Source of the DNA: JAILLW01 sp045640905
Lineage (GTDB): Bacteria > Bacillota > Clostridia > Lachnospirales > Lachnospiraceae
Direction of reading: 5' to 3'
NCBI GenBank assembly: GCA_045640905.1
Contig: JAZUFW010000013.1
Coordinates: forward strand, 1 to 34,761
DNA length: 34,761 nucleotides
Each line of letters begins with the position of its first letter. Position 1 is the stretch's first letter. A program made the translations under genes and the position numbers. Shown piece by piece: positions 23,491 through 30,516 of this stretch. The notes beneath the pieces were generated by a model. The model searched no databases, was not told where the DNA came from, and was given only the letters and a program-made list of their open reading frames with translations.

Positions 23491-24267
23491 ATGAACAGAA
23501 TAGTATCGGTTATATTATTGAGCAGTTTACTGCTTTATCAAAAACCGGGAGATTTGGGCCATCCGAGATCAAGCTATGAACTTGGATCGGCTCTTTCTTT
23601 ACACGGAAATAATGTTATAGTTTCTATGTTTGCAGATACTGTCCGCGATAAATGGACTGATGCGGAAAAGGAAGCAATGCTGGAGAAGTTATCCGATTCG
23701 TGTGCTTACATATCCCGGAACGCCGAGGAATATGACGTAGATGTCAGTTTTACTTATGACTGGAGTGATAACCCGGATTTGTGCAAAAAGGGATTTTTGT
23801 ATTTTGACGCAAAGGCAATTCCGGAGAAAGAAACCGCGATGGATAATTGTATTCAGACCTGGCTTGATTATAAAGTCAACTACGAGAAATTATCCGATGA
23901 ATATGAGGCCGATAATATATTTATGCTCGTTTTTGTAAAAACAAAAGGACGTGCCTATGCGATAACCTATGATGGAATCGACAACCCCAAGGAATCCGTA
24001 GTAGTATATCAAAACAGCTCTCCCTGCGTGATTGCGCATGAAATATTGCATCTTTACGGCGCACATGATTATTATAAGGGAGCGGAATATACCGATGATG
24101 TGGTAGAATATATCAAAGAGAATTATCCGAATGAGATAATGCTTGTTACCGATGAAGGAAATAGAATCACTAAAAACATTTCAGCCGTTACCGCTTATCA
24201 TCTCGGTTGGTTGGATGACATACCGGAAATTGATAAGTTTCCGCAGTTAAGTCGTTATGAACAATAA
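23491..24267 (+). CDS. Small zinc metallopeptidase-like protein, HExxHxxGxxD type (258 aa)
   Basis: A putative zincin. Residues 183-193 read HEILHLYGAHD, matching HExxHxxGxxD, the metzincin-like pattern with Asp as third ligand (known, for example, from snapalysin). A possible Met-turn (NEIMLVTDEG) lies ~35 residues later. The N-terminus has a short hydrophobic stretch (IVSVILLSSLLLYQ), a weak signal peptide or anchor. The middle region (SFTYDWSDNPDL, MLVFVKTKGRAYAI) resembles nothing I can name. ATG 23491 has GAGAGTG upstream; the GTG at 23485 overlaps that site. The 3' end overlaps the next ORF by 11 nt, so translation is coupled. Peptidase activity is inferred from the motif only; its target and its place between ddh and an SDR are unexplained. 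Confidence 0.65.
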   Translation: MNRIVSVILLSSLLLYQKPGDLGHPRSSYELGSALSLHGNNVIVSMFADTVRDKWTDAEKEAMLEKLSDSCAYISRNAEEYDVDVSFTYDWSDNPDLCKKGFLYFDAKAIPEKETAMDNCIQTWLDYKVNYEKLSDEYEADNIFMLVFVKTKGRAYAITYDGIDNPKESVVVYQNSSPCVIAHEILHLYGAHDYYKGAEYTDDVVEYIKENYPNEIMLVTDEGNRITKNISAVTAYHLGWLDDIPEIDKFPQLSRYEQ

Positions 24268-24988
24268 GAGAATACTGTTAACCGGTGCTACCGGAGACAT
24301 TGGAACGAAAATTGCATATTTGCTCGCAAAGGAAGGCTATGATCTTTCTTTAGTCGGGTATAAATCTTTTGATACTCTATCCGCGATGAAAAATACATTG
24401 GAAACGGAATATCATATTTCTGTGGACATTTATAAATGTGATTTGGCGGATAAATCCGAAATAAAAAGGATGACGGATGACTGCCTTAAAAAGGGAGACC
24501 TATACGGAATTATCAATAATGCCGCTATTTCGTATATCGGTCTTTTGACGGATATGAGTGACGAAACCGTCGATGAAGTTATTGACACGAATTTGAATTC
24601 GGCGATTATTCTCACTAAAAACTTGCTGCCGCTTTTGATACATAATCACGAAGGCAGAATAATCAATACATCTTCGATATGGGGAAATGTCGGTGCATCC
24701 ACCGAAGTGGTTTACAGTGCGACAAAGGGCGGAATCAATGCCTTCACCAAAGCGTTGGCAAAAGAATTGGCACCCAGCAATATACCCGTGAATGCGATCG
24801 CGTTCGGAATGATAGATACAAAGATGAACGCACATTTATCGGAAGATGAGATAATGGAAATAAGAAGTGAAATACCTATGGACAGAATCGCTTCGGCCGA
24901 AGAAGCGGCTCAAATGGTATTAAGCGTTTTGAATGCACCTTCATATATGACGGGACAGATTATCACTATGGACGGAGGATGGACATAA
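24257..24988 (+). CDS. Short-chain dehydrogenase/reductase, FabG-like (243 aa)
   Basis: A classical SDR of normal length. The nucleotide loop reads LLTGATGDIGTKIA (TGxxxxIG), then CDLAD, and NNAAIS for the NNAG motif. Catalytic Ser is in INTSSIWG and the Tyr-Lys pair in YSATKGGINAF. The C-terminal TGQIITMDGGWT is typical of FabG-like 3-oxoacyl reductases. Substrate cannot be decided: 3-oxoacyl-ACP is possible, but no fatty-acid genes are near, and many SDRs share these motifs. ATG 24257 lies inside the end of the zincin gene. The stop shares one base with the trxB start (TAATG), so the three genes are translationally linked. Confidence 0.85.
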   Translation: MNNKRILLTGATGDIGTKIAYLLAKEGYDLSLVGYKSFDTLSAMKNTLETEYHISVDIYKCDLADKSEIKRMTDDCLKKGDLYGIINNAAISYIGLLTDMSDETVDEVIDTNLNSAIILTKNLLPLLIHNHEGRIINTSSIWGNVGASTEVVYSATKGGINAFTKALAKELAPSNIPVNAIAFGMIDTKMNAHLSEDEIMEIRSEIPMDRIASAEEAAQMVLSVLNAPSYMTGQIITMDGGWT

Positions 24989-25902
24989 TGTACGATTTGG
25001 TTATCATAGGAGCGGGACCTGCCGGATTATCGGCTTCGGTATATGCAAAGAGAGCAGGCTTGGATGCTATTACACTGGAAGCCAAACCTATTAGCGGCGG
25101 CCAGGTTATGAGCACGTATGAAGTAGATAATTATTTGGGATATCACGGCATCAGCGGAATGGAATTGTGCAATCGTTTTCGTGAGCATGCAGATGCTTTG
25201 GAATGCAAATTTGCTACCGACGAAGCCAAGAATATTATTAAGCTTGAAGGCGGATACATAGTTGAAGGTGAGACCAACTCATATAAAACGCGCGGCATTA
25301 TTATGGCCATGGGCGCCGAACACAGAACATTGGGCGTTCCGGGAGAAGAAGAACTCGTAGGCTGCGGTGTCTCTTATTGTGCTACCTGCGACGGTGCTTT
25401 CTTTAAGGATAAAACTGTTGCCGTTATCGGAGGCGGAGATGTGGCGGTAGAGGATGCCATTTATTTGGCACGTACTTCGAAAAAGGTATATCTGATTCAC
25501 AGACGTGATTCTTTGCGCGCAGCAAAGATGCTTTCGGATAAATTGCAATCACTTCCGAATGTTGAAATGGTATGGAACAGCGTGGTTGATGAAATAATCG
25601 GAGAAGACCAGGTTGAAGGCATAGCCGTTACGGATGTGGTAACAAAAGAGAACAGAAGAATCGAAGTTGATGGGGTGTTTATCGCGGTAGGCATTAATCC
25701 TATCAATGCGCTGGCGAAAGGTTTGGCCGACCTAGATGAAAACGGTTATGTTATGAGCGGGGATCAGTGTATAACCAAGACTCCCGGCCTTTTTGTAGCG
25801 GGAGATTTGAGGACCAAAAAACTAAGGCAGATAATTACTGCCGTAGCAGACGGAGCCAATGCTGTTAATTCGGCAGAAGCGTATTTGAACAAGCTCAAAT
25901 AG
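24988..25902 (+). CDS. trxB: Thioredoxin-disulfide reductase (304 aa)
   Basis: FAD enzyme that reduces thioredoxin with NADPH. Seen: LVIIGAGPAGLSASVYAKRA (FAD loop), GGQV, the redox pair in SYCATCDGAFF (C131, C134), AVIGGGDVAVEDAIYLA (second dinucleotide loop), HRRDSLRA (NADPH phosphate binding) and FVAGDLRTKKLRQIITAVADGANA. Length is normal. ATG 24988 is chosen: GGAGG at 24974-24978 is 9 nt upstream, while an ATG at 24979 lies too close. It closes the carB-ddh-zincin-SDR-trxB run, followed by a terminator. NADPH specificity is inferred from the HRRxxxRA motif. Confidence 0.95.
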   Translation: MYDLVIIGAGPAGLSASVYAKRAGLDAITLEAKPISGGQVMSTYEVDNYLGYHGISGMELCNRFREHADALECKFATDEAKNIIKLEGGYIVEGETNSYKTRGIIMAMGAEHRTLGVPGEEELVGCGVSYCATCDGAFFKDKTVAVIGGGDVAVEDAIYLARTSKKVYLIHRRDSLRAAKMLSDKLQSLPNVEMVWNSVVDEIIGEDQVEGIAVTDVVTKENRRIEVDGVFIAVGINPINALAKGLADLDENGYVMSGDQCITKTPGLFVAGDLRTKKLRQIITAVADGANAVNSAEAYLNKLK

Positions 25903-25985
25903 TGGTTTGCAAAGGTACCATATACAACATATTGATGCTTAACATAAGTTGCACAAAAAAGTTGATTTATATTGAAAAAAGTTGA

Positions 25986-26012
25986 AAAGAGGGTAGTGAC
26001 AACCCTCTTTTT
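25986..26012 (+). terminator. Rho-independent terminator after trxB
   Basis: AAAGAGGGT (25986-25994) and ACCCTCTTT (26002-26010) form a perfect 9-bp stem with a 7-nt loop, followed by TT. Its loop contains the -35 of the next gene. It also rules out an in-frame TTG start at 25972 for the downstream receptor. Confidence 0.82.
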
Positions 26013-26024
26013 GTATGCTATTAT
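25996..26024 (+). promoter_or_regulatory. Promoter nested in the trxB terminator
   Basis: GTGACA (25996-26001), a 17-nt spacer and TATTAT (26019-26024). The -35 is in the terminator loop and the 3' arm of the terminator is in the spacer. A start near 26031 gives a ~30-nt leader. Confidence 0.55.
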
Positions 26025-26061
26025 GTTACCGAATTATGTAAATCTCTTCGGGGGGGGTACT

Positions 26062-28533
26062 ATGTTTAAGGGTAACCCGGGTCTTAGAAAGCTTCATGCA
26101 GCTATGTTTTCAATCACGCTGATTCTTGCAGTGTTTGTAGGGGTCATGTGGTCTCTTAATCGTGGAATTATCCAAATTTCTCCACAAGTAACCGAAATTG
26201 CAGAAAATAAATATGATACTACTTTAAGGGTTGTTACCGATTACGATTACAAACCTTTTTCATACTATGACGTGAATATGAATAAGCTCGGAAGGGATGT
26301 AGAGCTTATTGCGTATATTGCCAATGATATAGGCATGAATTTGGAACTTACCATGATGAACTGGCAGGATGCACTGACGGCATTCGAAAACGGTGAGTAC
26401 GATGTGGTAATGACGTGCGAGGAATCGTTTTTTAATGAAAAAGAAGAGACGATGTTAATGACGGTTCCGGTATATTCGGATGAATTCTTTGTATACGGTT
26501 CGGAAAATTTGAGCGGTATTTCCGAATTGAAAGGAAAGATGATCGGTATTACGGCAACTTCGAGAGAAGCAATGGTCCTTGAAACCTACGGATTGAGCAA
26601 AGACTGCTTTGAATACGCAACCATATCCGAATTGATGGAATCGGTAATAGACGGCTCGTGTGATTGCGCTGTTTTGCGTTCCTCTGTTGCTACACCTATT
26701 TTAAAATCAAGCATGGACGGCAAGGTAAAGCCGATGTTCAGCATAGGAAATAGTTATTCCTGCATCGGAGTGGATGTCAATCAGCCGGACCTTAGAGATA
26801 AAATAAATGATTCCATCAGAAAACTTTCTGCAGAAGGCGTCATTTCAAAACTGAATACAAAGTGGATCGGTACTGCAGCGCAGGACCTTACATTTGCAGA
26901 GTTTGTAAAGGAATACTATTGGTTAATTGCCTTTCTTTTGTTCCTGGTTATGGCGATAGCGGTCTTAGCACTGAGGACATACTATAACGGCAAGGAAAAG
27001 GCGGGCATAGAGCAACTGAAAGATCAGATAAAGGGTCAGGCAGAGGACTCCAGACGCGAACTTGAAACCTTGCGCGGATTGTCCGGATATTATGAGTATA
27101 TTTGCTTTGTTGATACCCTTTCGAATACTATTACCAATTACCATACATTCGGTATGTTTAAAGATTTGATAGGCGATGAACCGTATATTGCGCCGGTTGA
27201 TTTCGACGCTATGCTAAAGAAACTGGTTCCGCCGGAAGAGTTTGTTCGGTTTGTTAAGTCACTTGATCGCCAAATGATTATGGACGCGTTGTATCTTGAT
27301 CAGACAGTAAAAGTTCCGTGCCATTTTATCGAAGACGACGGCGTGAAAAATTACCAGATTATCTTTTCATTGGACAGACTTCATCCCAAAAATGTTATTA
27401 TCGGCTTTAAGAATGCGGATGAAGAGATAGAGAAGGAATCAGTCATTACGGCGTTGGCGAAAGACTATGAAGCTATTTTCATTTTGGATCCATTTAGGGA
27501 TACGGTTTCATGTATCGGACAAAATGACACTTCATTGATGTGCTACGGTACGATGACTCCCGAAATGAATCTGCGCGAATTCAGAAGGGTCATGTCCGAA
27601 CATGTTCATCCCGATGATATGTCTATTATGGAGCCTTTCACGGGAACGGAAGATTTGAAAAAGCTGATGAGCGATGTGGTCACATACACCGTAATATACA
27701 GAACAAATCGCGAAGGACAGTACAAGTATTACAAAGCAAAACTTGTCAAACTCAATCAGAATATGTATGATTCTTCGTTTGAGGTATTGGTAGGATTTTC
27801 CGATGTTGATGCGATAGAACGTGAAAAGATGAACCAGAAGGAAATGCTCGAACAAAAGGTAAAAGAGCAGACCGAAGTCATCATTTCAAATGCAGAGAGA
27901 TTCCAAAAGATTCAAAACGGTGTCATCGAGGGACTGGCTACATTGATAGAAAGCCGAGATACCTCAACCGGTGATCATGTAAAGAATGCAAAAACATTTG
28001 TGGAGATGATACTCAAATATCTCCTTGAAAACGGCATGTATCCCGAAACGGTTACACCCGAATACGTAAAGACTATTACGGAAGCATCGGTTTTGCATGA
28101 TATAGGAAAAATCGGAATATCGGATACAATTCTTAATAAGCCCGGCAAACTGACAGACGAAGAATTTGAAATAATGAAAACACATGCCGCTTACGGTGGC
28201 CGTATAGCACGTGAGATATTCGAAGGTGAGATAGACCAAGAACTGACGGATGCGGTATGTGATATAGCTACGCATCACCATGAAAAGTGGAACGGCAAGG
28301 GATATCCGGAAGGACTTACGGGTGAGAATATTTCGCTTGGCGCGAGAATTATGGCTGTTGCGGATGTATTTGATGCTTTGATATCAAAGCGTGTGTATAA
28401 GGATGCTGTTTCAATCGATAAGGCATACAGCATTTTGATTGAAGATTCGGGTTCTCATTTTGACAGCAGTATTGTTGACGTATTTGTAAAAATTCGACCT
28501 CGGGTTGAAGAATATATATTCCAGAACAGATAA
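26062..28533 (+). CDS. Solute-binding-domain (SBP_bac_3) receptor with HD-GYP c-di-GMP phosphodiesterase (823 aa)
   Basis: A transmembrane receptor likely to break down c-di-GMP in response to a small solute. TM1 is at residues ~13-30. An extracytoplasmic amino-acid-type binding domain (SBP_bac_3) follows at ~45-275: TLRVVTDYDYKPFSYYD, GRDVELIAYIANDIG, FENGEYDVVMT and ISKLNTKWIG. TM2 is at ~287-306, then a helical linker and two PAS-sized regions (~320-590). The HD-GYP domain (~605-815) is intact: LIESRDTSTGDH, LHDIGKIGI (H679, D680), THHHEKWNGKGYPEGL (G747, Y748, P749) and RIMAVADVFDAL. ATG 26062 follows an unusual run of eight G (26050-26057) that must act as ribosome site. The ligand is probably a polar amino acid or similar (family knowledge). 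Confidence 0.9.
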   Translation: MFKGNPGLRKLHAAMFSITLILAVFVGVMWSLNRGIIQISPQVTEIAENKYDTTLRVVTDYDYKPFSYYDVNMNKLGRDVELIAYIANDIGMNLELTMMNWQDALTAFENGEYDVVMTCEESFFNEKEETMLMTVPVYSDEFFVYGSENLSGISELKGKMIGITATSREAMVLETYGLSKDCFEYATISELMESVIDGSCDCAVLRSSVATPILKSSMDGKVKPMFSIGNSYSCIGVDVNQPDLRDKINDSIRKLSAEGVISKLNTKWIGTAAQDLTFAEFVKEYYWLIAFLLFLVMAIAVLALRTYYNGKEKAGIEQLKDQIKGQAEDSRRELETLRGLSGYYEYICFVDTLSNTITNYHTFGMFKDLIGDEPYIAPVDFDAMLKKLVPPEEFVRFVKSLDRQMIMDALYLDQTVKVPCHFIEDDGVKNYQIIFSLDRLHPKNVIIGFKNADEEIEKESVITALAKDYEAIFILDPFRDTVSCIGQNDTSLMCYGTMTPEMNLREFRRVMSEHVHPDDMSIMEPFTGTEDLKKLMSDVVTYTVIYRTNREGQYKYYKAKLVKLNQNMYDSSFEVLVGFSDVDAIEREKMNQKEMLEQKVKEQTEVIISNAERFQKIQNGVIEGLATLIESRDTSTGDHVKNAKTFVEMILKYLLENGMYPETVTPEYVKTITEASVLHDIGKIGISDTILNKPGKLTDEEFEIMKTHAAYGGRIAREIFEGEIDQELTDAVCDIATHHHEKWNGKGYPEGLTGENISLGARIMAVADVFDALISKRVYKDAVSIDKAYSILIEDSGSHFDSSIVDVFVKIRPRVEEYIFQNR

Positions 28534-28555
28534 AGAGTGTACAATTTGATTGATT

Positions 28556-28581
28556 AAGCCTCCGCAATTGCGGAGGCTTTT
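28556..28581 (+). terminator. Rho-independent terminator after the HD-GYP gene
   Basis: AAGCCTCCGCAA (28556-28567) and TTGCGGAGGCTT (28568-28579) are a perfect 24-nt palindrome ending in TTTT. It is symmetrical, but all flanking genes read on the + strand. Confidence 0.9.
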
Positions 28582-28648
28582 GCGTTTTAGTAGATGTATA
28601 TGGTAAACTATAGATTATTCGGTTTCCATGAAACGTAAAGGGGGATTT

Positions 28649-29275
28649 ATGGAAGAGGTTAATTTGAACACAATACAAAAATGCGAGGACGGGACCTATA
28701 GGTGGATATATGAATTCAATATGGTTACGAATCCTATCATTTTGCTTACGGTTTTGAAAATATTTCTTTTTGTTCTGATTGGCATGTGGGTGTTCTTCGG
28801 ACTGTTTTTGATTGGAGATAAAGGCTTTTTTGGGGCATTTATCTATCAGATTGCCGATTTGGCGCTGCCTGCTGCAATTCTTTTTGTGTTATCCATTGTT
28901 TCTTATCTGATTTTGGCCGGAATATACGGATTTAAATATATCGTTCTTTTTGAAATGAATGAAAGTGGAATTCGTCATATTCATATGAACAAGCAATTCA
29001 AAAAAGCCGAGGCCATAGGATGGTTGACCGCTCTTTTGGGTGCTGCAGCCAATCGCCCGGGAACTACGGGAGCCGGACTCCTTGCGGCAACCAAGCAGGA
29101 GACCTTTTCCGAATTTTCCAAAGTTAAGAAAATGAAGGTCCTTCGTAAATTTCATACAATAAAGCTTGACGCGCTTCTTTGTCATAATCAGATATATGTC
29201 GATTCGCAGGATTTTGATTTTGCAGTTGATTATATCAAAGCCTGCATTCCGCAAAAGGAGAATGGTAAGTCATGA
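28649..29275 (+). CDS. Membrane protein of unknown function (208 aa)
   Basis: I do not recognise this family. After ~27 soluble residues (KCEDGTYRWIYEFNMV) come two membrane segments, ~28-52 (IILLTVLKIFLFVLIGMWVF) and ~73-98 (ALPAAILFVLSIVSYLIL). A cytoplasmic-type part follows with LFEMNESGIRHIHMNKQFKK and a Gly/Ala-rich stretch (LGAAANRPGTTGAGLLA). The two-helix plus beta-rich tail resembles small PH-like/bacterial membrane-flanked proteins, but I would not assign it. ATG 28649 is preceded by AAAGGGGGATTT, a strong site, so the ATG at 28628 is rejected. It overlaps the lipoprotein gene by 4 nt (ATGA) and starts a run of four envelope genes. No convincing promoter was found in the 68-nt gap. 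Confidence 0.6.
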   Translation: MEEVNLNTIQKCEDGTYRWIYEFNMVTNPIILLTVLKIFLFVLIGMWVFFGLFLIGDKGFFGAFIYQIADLALPAAILFVLSIVSYLILAGIYGFKYIVLFEMNESGIRHIHMNKQFKKAEAIGWLTALLGAAANRPGTTGAGLLAATKQETFSEFSKVKKMKVLRKFHTIKLDALLCHNQIYVDSQDFDFAVDYIKACIPQKENGKS

Positions 29276-29694
29276 AGAAACATGTAATCGGTTATACAAT
29301 TCTTATTTTAGCGGTGACATTTGCACTGGCTGCGTGCGGATACCGAAACGGTCCGCCGGATGATAGTACTTCGTGGCCTGAAAATCATGTGGGTGTGTTT
29401 TCTTCGGAATACGGAACAATGGAGTTTAACGGAGACGGAACGAGTGTGGCTTTTGAATTTTCCAAAGAGTTTGCCGATGCGGCAGGGTGTCCGGAGAAAA
29501 AACAGGAAGGAACATATGCATTTTTATTTGACAAAAAATTATGGAGATATGATAAAGCTGACAGCTTTGTCATTTCCGTGGCAGATGTTTCGTATAATTT
29601 CAGCAATGTTTTCTCAGAGACGAATGAAAACGAGATTGCACTTTTTGTTCCCGACTTAAATGACGGAGAATCGATTGTTTTCAAAAAACAATAA
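29272..29694 (+). CDS. Small lipoprotein of unknown function (140 aa)
   Basis: A type II signal peptide, MKKHVIGYTILILAVTFALAAC, with lipobox LAAC; the lipidated Cys is residue 22. The mature part is ~118 residues and beta-rich. A lipocalin-like or Copper-amine style pattern (GVFSSEYGTMEFNGDGTSVA ending in VFKKQ) suggests a single small beta-barrel or sandwich, without a family I can name. It starts inside the stop of the previous gene (ATGA), so the two are translated together. The beta-rich tail of the following gene is similar in character, suggesting related ligand-binding roles. Confidence 0.65.
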   Translation: MKKHVIGYTILILAVTFALAACGYRNGPPDDSTSWPENHVGVFSSEYGTMEFNGDGTSVAFEFSKEFADAAGCPEKKQEGTYAFLFDKKLWRYDKADSFVISVADVSYNFSNVFSETNENEIALFVPDLNDGESIVFKKQ

Positions 29695-29734
29695 GTCGGT
29701 GATTTTAAATAGACACATTGAAAGGAAAAGATAC

Positions 29735-30502
29735 ATGAAGAAAGTATTAACAGGAATATTTCTGGTAATAGATATAGTTCTGCTGGTTGTTATTATCTCT
29801 TCTTTAATAAAGCCGAAGGAAAAGGATTCGGATTTGCAGGGCGAGAAATATGAAGTAGCTAAGGAATATACGCAGAAAGACAGTTCCGACAAATCAAAAA
29901 AGACGAAAAAGCGTATGGAAGAGACGCAGGATTCCGAAGAAGCGGCTCCTACCGAAGAACCGGCAGAATATTATGATACCGAAGGTATAGACGGAATCGT
30001 GGATATCGAAGAAGATGGTATCGAAAAAGAGGATATCGACGAGAAAAATATAGAAGAAATGCCGGCGCCTTCTTTGTCTGATTTCATGTGGTATTACGAC
30101 GGAGTTTATTATAACGGTGTCCCGGATGATGCCGAATGGGTGTTTACGAAGGATAAGCTGCGCGGCGCATGGAAACTCTTTTTCTGGTTCGGACACGATG
30201 CTTCGGGATCATATGATGCCATGGAATTTGCCAATGTAATGCTTGAACCTGATGGAAATAATGTTTTGGTATCTGTAAAAATGTGCCGGTTGTACATCCC
30301 GAATTCGGAAGTTATAGATGAGACGGACGATCCGATTCATACTTACAGCGGAACCTGGGACGGAAACGGAATCTATGCCACGGGTGCAGGAAATATAAAC
30401 ATTACTACTTTTTACGAAATGCCCGACGGACACCAATATGCTTTAGGAACATTTGATGCACCGGATGGAACGCCTACGGTCATTGCGCTGGCCAGACCAT
30501 AA
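29735..30502 (+). CDS. Membrane-anchored protein with acidic linker, unknown function (255 aa)
   Basis: A single N-terminal membrane helix (KVLTGIFLVIDIVLLVVIISSLI, residues 3-25) with no cleavage site, so the protein is probably anchored. A very acidic, low-complexity linker runs to ~residue 115 (EEAAPTEEPAEYYD, then Glu/Asp/Ile repeats). The domain after it (~120-255) begins SDFMWYYDGVYYNGVPDDAE and includes LRGAWKLFFWF, VMLEPDGNNVLVSVKMC and TYSGTWDGNGIYATGAGNIN. It looks like a beta-sandwich/barrel of the 'lipocalin-like, GTW' kind. ATG 29735 has AAAGGAAAAG upstream; the longer frame from 29660 overlaps the lipoprotein gene and is rejected. Unknown family; it sits 14 nt before the zinc-ribbon gene. 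Confidence 0.6.
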   Translation: MKKVLTGIFLVIDIVLLVVIISSLIKPKEKDSDLQGEKYEVAKEYTQKDSSDKSKKTKKRMEETQDSEEAAPTEEPAEYYDTEGIDGIVDIEEDGIEKEDIDEKNIEEMPAPSLSDFMWYYDGVYYNGVPDDAEWVFTKDKLRGAWKLFFWFGHDASGSYDAMEFANVMLEPDGNNVLVSVKMCRLYIPNSEVIDETDDPIHTYSGTWDGNGIYATGAGNINITTFYEMPDGHQYALGTFDAPDGTPTVIALARP

Positions 30503-30516
30503 TAAGGAGAAAATAC

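Noticed and set aside
25972..26061. N-terminal extension of the HD-GYP receptor from TTG 25972
   Set aside because: It would run through the trxB terminator and the promoter, and ATG 26062 has its own ribosome site.
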